DNA of 64,000 bases from contig JANTUC010000004.1 in the NCBI GenBank assembly GCA_026873275.1, forward strand, positions 992,001 through 1,056,000. Direction: 5' to 3'. Position 1 is the stretch's first letter, and each line of letters opens with the position of its first letter. This document shows, piece after piece, positions 30,146-37,713 of this stretch. The translations under genes were made by a program, and so were the position numbers. Under the pieces are notes generated by a model. The model was not told the DNA's origin. It worked only from the letters and a program-made list of their open reading frames with translations, and searched no databases. Origin of the DNA: Pseudopithomyces maydicus (taxonomy: Eukaryota; Ascomycota; Dothideomycetes; Pleosporales; Didymosphaeriaceae).

Positions 30146-33100
30146 TTACCCCCCATTTAAGGTTATCGTCCCGATAGCCTACGCTTGTCGTCGCGGCGTA
30201 GTTCGCTGGCGTCGCGATCACCCCTGTGGTGACTACGGCTATAAAGGTGGGGATCCCCGTGGTGTTGTTTTCCCTTTCTTCCATTCTTCGTTCGCCTGAC
30301 CATGCCCAAGGTACTGAAACCATCATCGACTGAGAGACGTCGTGCGCGTGCTGATGAGGTTCGTCGTCGCGGTTTAGCAATGCCGATAAAATGTGCTCGT
30401 TGTATCGAGAAGAAGGTTCCGAAGTGTTTTGTGGATACTTCCACTGGGGAGTGTGCTGCGTGCATCGCAGTCCACGCGGAGTGCAGTCTTTGGATTCCTG
30501 AGAAAGAGTGGGAGCGCGTTCAGGCAGCGAAACGTCAGAAGCGCATCGAGCTTCTGGCTGCTGAAGCGGAGGCTGCCCGTCTGAGGCTTGAGATTGCTCA
30601 GGCTGAGGAGGAGGAGCAGGCCTTCGCTGCACACGATACCCGTGTGGCTGACGTGATGGAGACCTTGGAGAAGGAGGCTTCAAAGAGTAGGGCTGCCACC
30701 GTTTCTGCGACGCCACCCGTACCGTCAACTGACCTGGGCTGGTCACAGGCTGATCCTTCTTCCTCGCTCGATCCTTCCTTGTCTTTTGATCTTTCTGCCT
30801 TCCTGGCTGATTTCGAACCGGGCGTCCCCTTGCGCGGTTGTCTTGAGAGTGGTGTGCCGACTTCTGTTGGCGAAAGTTCCTCAGTAATTCCTTGCAGTTC
30901 GTGAGGTTTTCTTCTGGTTCCCAAGTGTTGTACTGCTCTGACCATCCTTTCCACTTTACCAGGTATCGTTGCTGACCTTTGTTCGTTCGTAGGTCCTTGA
31001 TAGCTTCAACCTCGTACTCGTCGTCTTCCAGTTCTAGCTGGGTCTCGATCGGAGCGTCCGGAGGTGCTGGTTCTAGAAGGTTTTTGTGAAAGGTGGGGTG
31101 TATTTTGGTTCCTTGTGGTAGAAGCAGTTTGCTTGTGACTGGTCCCTTAGTCTCTGCGACTTCAAAGGGTCCTATCCGTAGATGGTCCAGTTTTTTGCTT
31201 GGTCTCTTGGTTTTCAGATTTTTTTGTGATAGGAAAACTTTGTCCCCCTTTTTAAAGATTGGTCCCTCAATCCTTTGCTTGTTTGCGTTTGCGGATGCCG
31301 AGAGGGCCCTTTTCGTAATTCTTTCACGGAGGGTGTCGTGTAGTTCCTTCATCCTTTGAGCCTTGTCCTGGGCTCCCGTGGAAATGCTTTCCACGTCTCG
31401 CGGATTCCGATGAGCGACCGGCTCATATCCGTAGTTTGCATAGTGCGGTGAATATCCTGTCGTGCCTGACCTGGCTCCATTGTATGCCAGCTGTGCCGTC
31501 GGCAGCAGTTCCACCCAATTGTCTTGTTGCCTGTTGACGTAGAACCTCAGGTACTGTTCCAGCGTCTGGTTGGTTCTTTCCGTTTGTCCGTCCGTCTGCG
31601 GATGGAAGCTCGTTGACAGCTTCCGATTCGTCCCTAACGTTGCGATGAACGTATCCCAGTATTTGGACGTGAAGAGCTTGTCGCGGTCCGTGATGAGTTC
31701 CTCTGGTGGGCCGTGCTCCGCGAATAGCGCGTTGTCGACTTCATAAGCTAGTTCTTCTGCCGTCATAGACTCTTCCATGGGCCTGAACTTTGCGGCTTTC
31801 GTGAGTCTGTCTACCATCACTGCGATGGTGTCGCACATTCGTTTCGTCCCTGGTTGTGGCGATTTCGGGAGTTTCACTATGAAATCCATCGTCACACTCT
31901 GCCATGGCCGTTGGGCTGCTGGTAATGGTTGTAGGAGACCATAAGGCTTATGTCTCTTGGGCTTGTTTTTGTGGCAGGCCAAACAGTTGCTTATCTCCTT
32001 GGTAACCATCTGTTTGAGTTTAGGGATGGCGTATTCGTTCGCGATGCGTCGCGTCGTTTCTTCTATGCCTGGGTGTCCCCATTCCCTGGACTCGTGTAGT
32101 TCTTTTATCAGTTTGGGTGCCTCCTGCATTCCTACGATAATCCGTCCTCGGTGGTCTGTTGGTCCAACTGATGCTTTTCGTACTTCAAGTTTCGGAAGTC
32201 GTTCGTTTTCCTGGGGTTCTCTGGGTTGGTTATATTCCAGGGTCCCGTCGTGCCCTTTTCGGAGTATTGCGTTATGTAATTCCGGTTTATCCTCGATTAG
32301 GTCGATCCTTCTACTTAAGGCATCTGCCGCCCCGTTGAGGGTCCCTGGGCGGTGGTGGATCGTAAAGTCAAAGTTCGCGAGGAACTCCGCCCATCGTACC
32401 TGTCGCCGGTTGAGTTTCTTTGTTGACATGAAGCTAGTGAGGTTCATGTGGTCTGTCCACACCTCGATCTTCGTGGGCGCTCCCATGAGCTGCGTTTCCC
32501 ATTGTTCGAAAGCATCTACTACCCCTAGTAGTTCCTTATCGTGGACGTCGTAATTTAGTTCTGCTCCGGAGAACTTTCGTGAGTGGAAGAATACTGGTCT
32601 CCACTTCCCGTCCTCGCACTGCTGTGTGAACACTGCTCCCAGTGCGTAGTCAGATGCGTCCGTTTCGATCCGGGTTTTCCTCCGTGGGTTGAACATTTGT
32701 AGGAGGGGTGCTGAGAGAAATAGCTTCTTTAGGCTTTCGAATGCTATGCGTTGTTTCTCTTCCCACTTAAATCCTACTTCTTTCTTCGTGATCTCTGTTA
32801 AGGGTGCCGTTGTCTTGGAATAGTTGGTGATGAACTTTCGATAGAAGTTGGTGAACCCTAGGAAGGACTGGATGTCCTTTACTGACTTGGGTTGTGGCCA
32901 TTCTTGTACCGTAGCCACCTTCTTGGGGTCCATGGCAATCCCTTCTCTTGAGATGATGAATCCTAAGTACTCGGTTTTCGTCGTGTGGAACTCACACTTG
33001 TTCGGATGCAGAAGTAACCGGTATTCTTTCATCTTTTCCAGTACTTTTCGTACGTGCTGTACGTGTTCTTCAAGCGTTCCTCCGGAGTATACTAGCACAT

Positions 33101-34328
33101 CGTCTAGGTATACCGTGCAGAATACATCTAGGTATTCGTGTAGCGCCTTGTTCACTACTGCTTGGAACGTTGCTGGGGCATTCGTAAGTCCCATTGGCAT
33201 AACCGTGAATTCGTATAGTCCATAGCGTGTTCGGAACGCAGTCATCCATTCGTGTCCTTTAGCTATGCGGATACGATAAAAGCCATCTCGTACATCAAAC
33301 TTCGTGAACCACTTGGCTCCCTGGAGTCGATCCATGAGCTCCGTTATCAGTGGTAGTGGATATCGGTTTTTGATGGTTTTATCGTTCAGTTGTCGATAAT
33401 CCACACATAGTCGGAGTCGTCCGTCCTTTTTTGGTACAAACAGTATAGCAGAGGCCATCGGGCTCTTGCTGGGCCGTATGAACTTTCGCTTTAAGTTCTT
33501 CCTTAGCCACTCTATTAGTTCTTCCTGTTGATCTCGCGACAGTGGTCGCAGTCGTTCCGGGTGTAGCTTCGTGCCTTCTTGCAGGTGGATCTCGTGATCC
33601 CATTCCTGGTGTTCCGGAAGTGTTTCGCCATCTTTCTCGTGAAAGAGTTCTGCGAAGTCTTGGTATTCCTGGGGTATGGATAGAGTTTCTTGCCCCTCCT
33701 TCTGGAGCTCACTCCTTCGTATCCAAATGACGCCTACTCTCTGAGGGTCCTTCTTGTAGATTCTCGCGATCTTACAAGGTGATATCTGTTGTACAGTCTT
33801 TCTTCCGCCGATTCCCTCTCTCTGAGGTGTGCACTGAACCTTCGGGCGTACTTGTGACTTCCTTACGCCAGCAACCCTAACTGTGGGTTCTCGGCTGCGT
33901 ATTGTTTTCTTCTGCCAGTCGATGACAGGATTATGCTTCAATAGCCAATCATAACCGATGATTGCTTCTAGGCTTCCTAAGTCCATTATAGTGAAGCTGT
34001 GTTGGCTCCAGAGTCCATCTAGGCCAACGGGTAACGGAGTCGTTTCGAGGCGTAACCAGCCTTTGCCGTATCCTTGGGAGAACGTCCCATCTGCCATCTC
34101 TACCCGGACAGGCGTCGCCTTGTTTCGGTAGGGCAGCTTATGTTTTTCCACCACTCTGGGGGAGATTAGACATCCGGTAGCCCCGGGGTCTATGAGCGCT
34201 GTCACTTGGTATCCTCCAATCGTGACTTCTTTCTTGATATGCAGGTCGTCGTCCTGATCTGCTCTGCGAACCTTTATGGGGGCGCCTTCACCAGTACGGT
34301 TCGTTTCCTGGTGGCGCACTAGTTTCCC
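30033..34328 (-). CDS. Pol polyprotein of element C
   Basis: Frame open from the slip site (34322-34328) to 30033; the frame continues upstream inside gag to 34595. Protease motif reads IDPGATGCLIS: the usual D-S/T-G is D-P-G. Reverse transcriptase TVYLDDVLVYS, RNase H ETDASDYALG, integrase HPGIEET...CLACHKNK, MDFIVKLP, ITDRDKLF, TDGQTERTNQTLEQY, and chromodomain YLVKWKGWSEQYNTWEP (ending near 30900). Beyond it the frame runs another ~290 codons through the complement of the antisense gene and stops inside the 3' LTR; that part is Arg/Gln/Pro-rich with no domain. Confidence 0.93.
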   Translation of the reverse strand, partial: GKLVRHQETNRTGEGAPIKVRRADQDDDLHIKKEVTIGGYQVTALIDPGATGCLISPRVVEKHKLPYRNKATPVRVEMADGTFSQGYGKGWLRLETTPLPVGLDGLWSQHSFTIMDLGSLEAIIGYDWLLKHNPVIDWQKKTIRSREPTVRVAGVRKSQVRPKVQCTPQREGIGGRKTVQQISPCKIARIYKKDPQRVGVIWIRRSELQKEGQETLSIPQEYQDFAELFHEKDGETLPEHQEWDHEIHLQEGTKLHPERLRPLSRDQQEELIEWLRKNLKRKFIRPSKSPMASAILFVPKKDGRLRLCVDYRQLNDKTIKNRYPLPLITELMDRLQGAKWFTKFDVRDGFYRIRIAKGHEWMTAFRTRYGLYEFTVMPMGLTNAPATFQAVVNKALHEYLDVFCTVYLDDVLVYSGGTLEEHVQHVRKVLEKMKEYRLLLHPNKCEFHTTKTEYLGFIISREGIAMDPKKVATVQEWPQPKSVKDIQSFLGFTNFYRKFITNYSKTTAPLTEITKKEVGFKWEEKQRIAFESLKKLFLSAPLLQMFNPRRKTRIETDASDYALGAVFTQQCEDGKWRPVFFHSRKFSGAELNYDVHDKELLGVVDAFEQWETQLMGAPTKIEVWTDHMNLTSFMSTKKLNRRQVRWAEFLANFDFTIHHRPGTLNGAADALSRRIDLIEDKPELHNAILRKGHDGTLEYNQPREPQENERLPKLEVRKASVGPTDHRGRIIVGMQEAPKLIKELHESREWGHPGIEETTRRIANEYAIPKLKQMVTKEISNCLACHKNKPKRHKPYGLLQPLPAAQRPWQSVTMDFIVKLPKSPQPGTKRMCDTIAVMVDRLTKAAKFRPMEESMTAEELAYEVDNALFAEHGPPEELITDRDKLFTSKYWDTFIATLGTNRKLSTSFHPQTDGQTERTNQTLEQYLRFYVNRQQDNWVELLPTAQLAYNGARSGTTGYSPHYANYGYEPVAHRNPRDVESISTGAQDKAQRMKELHDTLRERITKRALSASANANKQRIEGPIFKKGDKVFLSQKNLKTKRPSKKLDHLRIGPFEVAETKGPVTSKLLLPQGTKIHPTFHKNLLEPAPPDAPIETQLELEDDEYEVEAIKDLRTNKGQQRYLVKWKGWSEQYNTWEPEENLTNCKELLRNFRQQKSAHHSQDNRARGRPVRNQPGRQKDQKTRKDRARKKDQPVTSPGQLTVRVASQKRWQPYSLKPPSPRSPSRQPHGYRVQRRPAPPPQPEQSQASDGQPPLQQPEARCASDVSLPERAPTLSQESKDCTPRGLRCTQHTPQWKYPQNTSEPSSRYNEHILSALLNRDDEPHQHAHDVSQSMMVSVPWAWSGERRMEERENNTTGIPTFIAVVTTGVIATPANYAATTSVGYRDDNLKWGVMLRSRQETVRQQERITCRTPATKAKVMVSHTLDSGAS
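30146..30158 (-). other. Polypurine tract of element C
   Basis: Minus strand AAATGGGGGGTAA directly before the 3' LTR. Confidence 0.7.
30240..30245 (+). promoter_or_regulatory. TATA box of the element C antisense gene
   Basis: TATAAA 62 bases upstream of the plus-strand ATG at 30302 and 95 bases from the LTR edge, a normal promoter spacing. Confidence 0.6.
30302..30904 (+). CDS. Antisense Zn2Cys6-like / coiled-coil protein encoded by element C
   Basis: 200 residues, opposite to pol. The N-terminus is very basic (SSTERRRARADEVRRR), then cysteines spaced C-x2-C-x7-C-x8-C-x2-C-x6-C (CARC, PKC, GECAAC, AEC), one residue from the Gal4-type consensus in one gap. Residues ~75-125 are a Glu/Ala/Arg coiled coil; the tail is Ser/Pro/Asp-rich with short hydrophobic patches, as in acidic activation regions. 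It has a TATA box and stops at the end of the pol chromodomain coding region, the same arrangement as in A and B. No damage seen. Confidence 0.76.
   Translation: MPKVLKPSSTERRRARADEVRRRGLAMPIKCARCIEKKVPKCFVDTSTGECAACIAVHAECSLWIPEKEWERVQAAKRQKRIELLAAEAEAARLRLEIAQAEEEEQAFAAHDTRVADVMETLEKEASKSRAATVSATPPVPSTDLGWSQADPSSSLDPSLSFDLSAFLADFEPGVPLRGCLESGVPTSVGESSSVIPCSS
34282..34328 (-). promoter_or_regulatory. Programmed -1 frameshift signal of element C (G_GGA_AAC-TAG plus stem)
   Basis: In the gag frame the last codons are TCG GGA AAC TAG, a G_GGA_AAC heptamer (34322-34328) followed at once by the gag stop. Four bases later a strong stem forms: GCGCC and ACCAG (34308-34317) pair with CTGGT (34290-34294) and GGCGC (34282-34286), with a GAA bulge and a 13-nt loop. 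A -1 slip leads into pol. Confidence 0.83.
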
Positions 34329-36268
34329 GACTCGCTGTCGGCGTCGCTTGGTTCCTCCGGGTTCCTCCCCAGGTAAGCGGCGTTTTGCTCTTGGTCGCAT
34401 CCTGCGTAGAGCTTGTCGAAATGAGCCCTGGCTTGGTCTAGGCGTTCCTTTTCTTTCTCGGTGTTGTCCTGCCCGTGCCAATCGCATCCTTCTAGCACAC
34501 ATTCGTCCAGAGCCATCCTTTGGTGCTCTTCGCTGGACGGGTCTGCGGCGTCCTCTTCTTTTGCGCAACAGTGCGTAAAGCATTTCCTTTCGCAATCCTT
34601 CCAGTGAGTGACATCTTGGTGTACCGTATCATGGTTCACTCCACAATTGGTGTTGCACATGCTTACTCCTGAGGTATATCCGTGGATCGGGCCCTGTGGC
34701 CACCATCCTGCGGCGTGTTTGTGCTTGTAGTGGATCTGGCAGGTGTCGTCGTAGCACCCCGTCCATCCTTTTTGAAGGTGGGTTTTTTCCCAATTTTCCT
34801 GACTATGCTGGTAGCATGTTGCCATTTGGCAATCCTCTGGGCGGACGTATCTGTGGGTAGGGTCTCCAGGTCGCTGCTGGATGTCATCCCTTATCTTGTT
34901 GTGGGTCCTGCACTTTTCTCGATAGCACAGATACCACTCGATGCTTTTGTGTTGGATCTGGATCCGGATTTGGTCGTACGGGTCATTAACCGCTCCTTGG
35001 TGTCGGTCTGCGAGTGCCAATGTCTGTTCACACGTGTTTCCGCAGATTCGGACCCTTCTGCTGCAATCTCTGGCGTGGTGCATTCCGCTCCCGCATAGCC
35101 AGCAGACGTCCCTTGACATCCGTTCCCAAATCTCTTTTTCTTGTAGGGTCAAGCGTAGGTGTTTTCGTGGCGACTCGTGTTCCGACTCCGAGATCTCGCC
35201 ATCTTCCTTCGTGATGGAGGCCATTCGTACCTTTATTACTTGCGATCGTTTCCCTTCGATTTTGTTTTTTGTGGTACAATCGCGTACGAAATGTCCCGGC
35301 TCTCCGCATCCTAGGCAGACTTTTTCGTCATACCGTCGCTGTCTTTCTTTGTCGGAGAGTCCATCGTTTCGGTGGTTGCGCTTACCCTTTTTCCATTGTC
35401 GTTTTTCGTGGGCTTTGTCGGCCATTACGACATCCCCGTCTTTGTCTCGCTTGTCGTGGTTACGAGCTTTCTTCGTGTTGGCCTTCTGGCCGAACACTGG
35501 CCTTCCTGACTCCTTCTTTTCCAGGTATCGTTCATACAGCCTGTTGTCGATGCGGACCGCTAATTTGATGAATTCCTCCAGGTCGTCTGGTTGGTCGTGA
35601 TGCGTTAGTTCGTCCTTGACTGATTCCTTCAGTCCGTTGTAGTACGCAGCCTGGAGCGGGGCATCGTCCCAGTTTATCTTGGCTTGTAACTGTTTGAACT
35701 CCGACGAATATTCGCTGGCGGACTTGGTTTGTTTAAGGCGTTGTATTTGTCGTTCCGCCTTCTTTTCTTCGTCGACTTCCCCGAACATGATTTCGATCTG
35801 TTCCTTAAACCCATCCCAGGATTCAAAGACTTTCTTAGTGGCGTCGTCCCACTTATGCGGTTTGTCTTCGTAAGCCAGGTAATCGTCGGTGAGGGGTCGG
35901 AGCCATTCGGCGGCTTTTCCTTTCATATGCATTCCTGCTGCTAAGACTTTGGCCTGGTCGGTGCCGAAGATCTCGCTGTTGTAGCGGCAGTATAATTCCA
36001 TATTGGTGAGGAACGTCTTGAGTCCGGTCTTCCCTCCGTCATAGTATTCAGCTACTTTGAAGGGTACTTTTGCTGCGGGCCTCGCTTGGGCCTGAAGCAG
36101 TGCTTGCGCCTGTTCCTGCGCAGTGGCCATTAGAGCCGTCATCTGTGCACGGAGCTCCTGTATCTCCGCGGCTTGGGCCGCCAGCATCGTTGCTGGGTTC
36201 GTCGTGGGTCCGGAAGCGGTGCTTCCACCGGGAGCCCGTGAACCAGTAGAGCTTGCTGGGGTTGCCAT
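34319..36268 (-). CDS. Gag of element C with two zinc knuckles and C-x4-C-x2-H repeats
   Basis: 649 residues. The N-terminus is Ala/Gln-rich with a short coiled coil (30-60), a capsid-like region follows (~65-250), then two CCHC knuckles (CLGCGEPGHFVRDC 318-331, CWLCGSGMHHARDC 389-402). C-terminal of these are about six Cys/His motifs of the same type as in A and B (CYREKCRTH, CQMATCYQH, CYDDTCQIH, CVLEGCDWH and two with a 3-residue gap) spanning 34475-34951. Starts 28 bases after the LTR. Confidence 0.93.
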   Translation of the reverse strand: MATPASSTGSRAPGGSTASGPTTNPATMLAAQAAEIQELRAQMTALMATAQEQAQALLQAQARPAAKVPFKVAEYYDGGKTGLKTFLTNMELYCRYNSEIFGTDQAKVLAAGMHMKGKAAEWLRPLTDDYLAYEDKPHKWDDATKKVFESWDGFKEQIEIMFGEVDEEKKAERQIQRLKQTKSASEYSSEFKQLQAKINWDDAPLQAAYYNGLKESVKDELTHHDQPDDLEEFIKLAVRIDNRLYERYLEKKESGRPVFGQKANTKKARNHDKRDKDGDVVMADKAHEKRQWKKGKRNHRNDGLSDKERQRRYDEKVCLGCGEPGHFVRDCTTKNKIEGKRSQVIKVRMASITKEDGEISESEHESPRKHLRLTLQEKEIWERMSRDVCWLCGSGMHHARDCSRRVRICGNTCEQTLALADRHQGAVNDPYDQIRIQIQHKSIEWYLCYREKCRTHNKIRDDIQQRPGDPTHRYVRPEDCQMATCYQHSQENWEKTHLQKGWTGCYDDTCQIHYKHKHAAGWWPQGPIHGYTSGVSMCNTNCGVNHDTVHQDVTHWKDCERKCFTHCCAKEEDAADPSSEEHQRMALDECVLEGCDWHGQDNTEKEKERLDQARAHFDKLYAGCDQEQNAAYLGRNPEEPSDADSESGN

Positions 36269-36286
36269 ATCGACTCGAACCTTTGG

Positions 36287-36294
36287 GTAGTCAA
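36287..36294 (-). other. Self-priming primer binding site of element C
   Basis: Minus strand TTGACTAC beside the 5' LTR; the LTR itself contains the same 8 bases on the plus strand (36523-36530), so the RNA has the complement GTAGTCAA about 40 bases after the start of the TATA box. Confidence 0.62.
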
Positions 36295-36296
36295 AG

Positions 36297-36918
36297 TGTT
36301 ACAAGGGGTTCCTACTCACCTGGTCCGTGTAAGGGCAGGCAGGCTTCTCGGGAGCCTTGCGGGTATTCAGTGGTCGAGTGACGGTTAGGCAACGGGTGAT
36401 GCGAATATCCCTATCTTGCTGCTAAGAGCAAGACAACTATCTTCTGTGAAGGCTGATGATTCTTGATTGCAAAGAAGAGCTTCGATTTAGCTATGAGCGA
36501 GTATGCGAAGATACATAAGAAGTTGACTACGAAGAATAGGAAATGTACAGAGAGCGTCCCAGACTATATACCATTCTGTCCATCCTTCGCTGTCCCCGGA
36601 CCTACCGGTCTGCTCCCGTAGGTTCCGTCTGCTTGGCGGGAGCAACTCCCTTTGCTCCCGTAGATCCTGTCCTTCGGACGGGAGCAATCGCTCTGCTCCC
36701 ATGAATTCTGTCTTCTTAGCGGGAGCAACTGCTCTGCTCCCGCCAAGACCTGGTGCTCCCGGGATCTCGCGTTCTTGGCGGGATCACGGTCACGTGATGC
36801 GTCGTCTAGCTGGCCCCGCTGTCTAGCGTATGGCTGACCATCACCTTTGCCTTGGTCGCTGGCGTCCTGCATGTAATTCTTTCCTGCTGTCTTACGGTTT
36901 CTTGTCGTGATCGTAACA
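36297..36918 (-). repeat. 5' LTR of element C
   Basis: 622 bp copy of 29524-30145. TATATA in the minus sense at 36565-36570; hairpin array at 36611-36763, just upstream of it in the element's sense. Confidence 0.95.
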
Positions 36919-37187
36919 TCCTTCTTAGTTTTCTACTAAAAGGTATACTTTAATATATAACTAAATCTAGTTAGCTAGTTTGCCTTTTATATATATAATT
37001 ATAAAGATAACTTTATCCTTATCTTCTATATCCTTATTAATATAGTAGAAGTACAGGTTAAATTAGAGTAGCTATATTTTAAGTTTATATTAATTATTAT
37101 TATATAAGTCCAGTTTAGTAGCTTTGCTATTAGAATTATTAAATAAAATAAAATTATTAAAATTACTTATATTAAGGGTGTTTAAGA
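36919..37187 (-). pseudogene. Element D internal fragment 5: N-terminal gag
   Basis: Parallels A 17640-17915 (start of gag and leader), RIP-degraded, ending at the D 5' LTR. Confidence 0.8.
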
Positions 37188-37686
37188 TATTATAACTATA
37201 AGGGTAACTAATTTTAGAGGTTAAGATTAGTTCTTAGGTAGGAGTAACTTATAAAAGAAGAAAAATTATTAACTATATAAGTAAATTAATAGGGTAGTTA
37301 GTATTAGTATTATAAATAATACTAAATTAATAAAGGGGCCTGAGTAAATCCAAATAATAAATTAATAAATAGGTTAAATATAAGTATTAAAGTTAATATC
37401 TTAAATTTTTATATACTATATACTAGCCCTACTTATTAGTAAATAATTTTTAAAAACTATTTTTTACTAAGCACTTTTTATTAAGCGCTCCCTACTAAGC
37501 GCTTTCTATTAAATAATAAAATATTAAGTATAGATATAAAGTGCTCGTTATAAAGTACTTATATAATTATATAATTATAGTATAGTTATACGGCATAGCG
37601 CGTAGTTATAGGAATTATTAACCCTATAGTAAACTACTAATAGGTATAAGACGCGACAGCCTTGTACTAAAACTTGAATTGTAATA
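37188..37686 (-). repeat. 5' LTR of element D (degraded)
   Basis: About 499 bp, the direct repeat of 9545-10042, somewhat less degraded. Four units of TAYTAAGCRCT-type 14-mers at 37455-37515 form the U3 array, upstream (minus sense) of a TATA-like run. Confidence 0.85.
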
Positions 37687-37713
37687 AAAACACTAGTAAT
37701 TCTGATTTAAACT

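Larger units (their letters stand above)
29524..36918 (-). mobile_element. Element C: Ty3/gypsy chromovirus with antisense gene, mismatched flanks
   Basis: 7395 bp, LTRs of 622 bp (29524-30145, 36297-36918) that look identical. The five flanking bases are TTATC on the left and TCCTT on the right, so there is no TSD, and the D sequence corresponding to about 700 bp of gag (A 16945-17640) is absent across it. gag and pol overlap on the minus strand; a Zn2Cys6 gene lies on the plus strand beside the 3' LTR. Coding frames are intact. Confidence 0.94.
9545..37686 (-). mobile_element. Element D: RIP-degraded Ty3/gypsy retrotransposon hosting nested insertions
   Basis: LTRs at 9545-10042 and 37188-37686 are direct repeats, flanked by the 5-bp TSD AAAAC (9540-9544 and 37687-37691). 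The ends are TG...CA degraded to TG/TA...TA. The internal pieces 10043-11628, 18433-20464, 21087-22139, 29317-29523 and 36919-37187 line up in order with element A (pol to gag, minus sense) and together would form a ~6.1 kb element; about 0.7 kb of gag is missing at the C insertion. Almost every C is changed to T where followed by A, and stops are everywhere, as expected for repeat-induced point mutation. D and A share the coding family, but their LTR U3 halves are unrelated. Confidence 0.9.
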
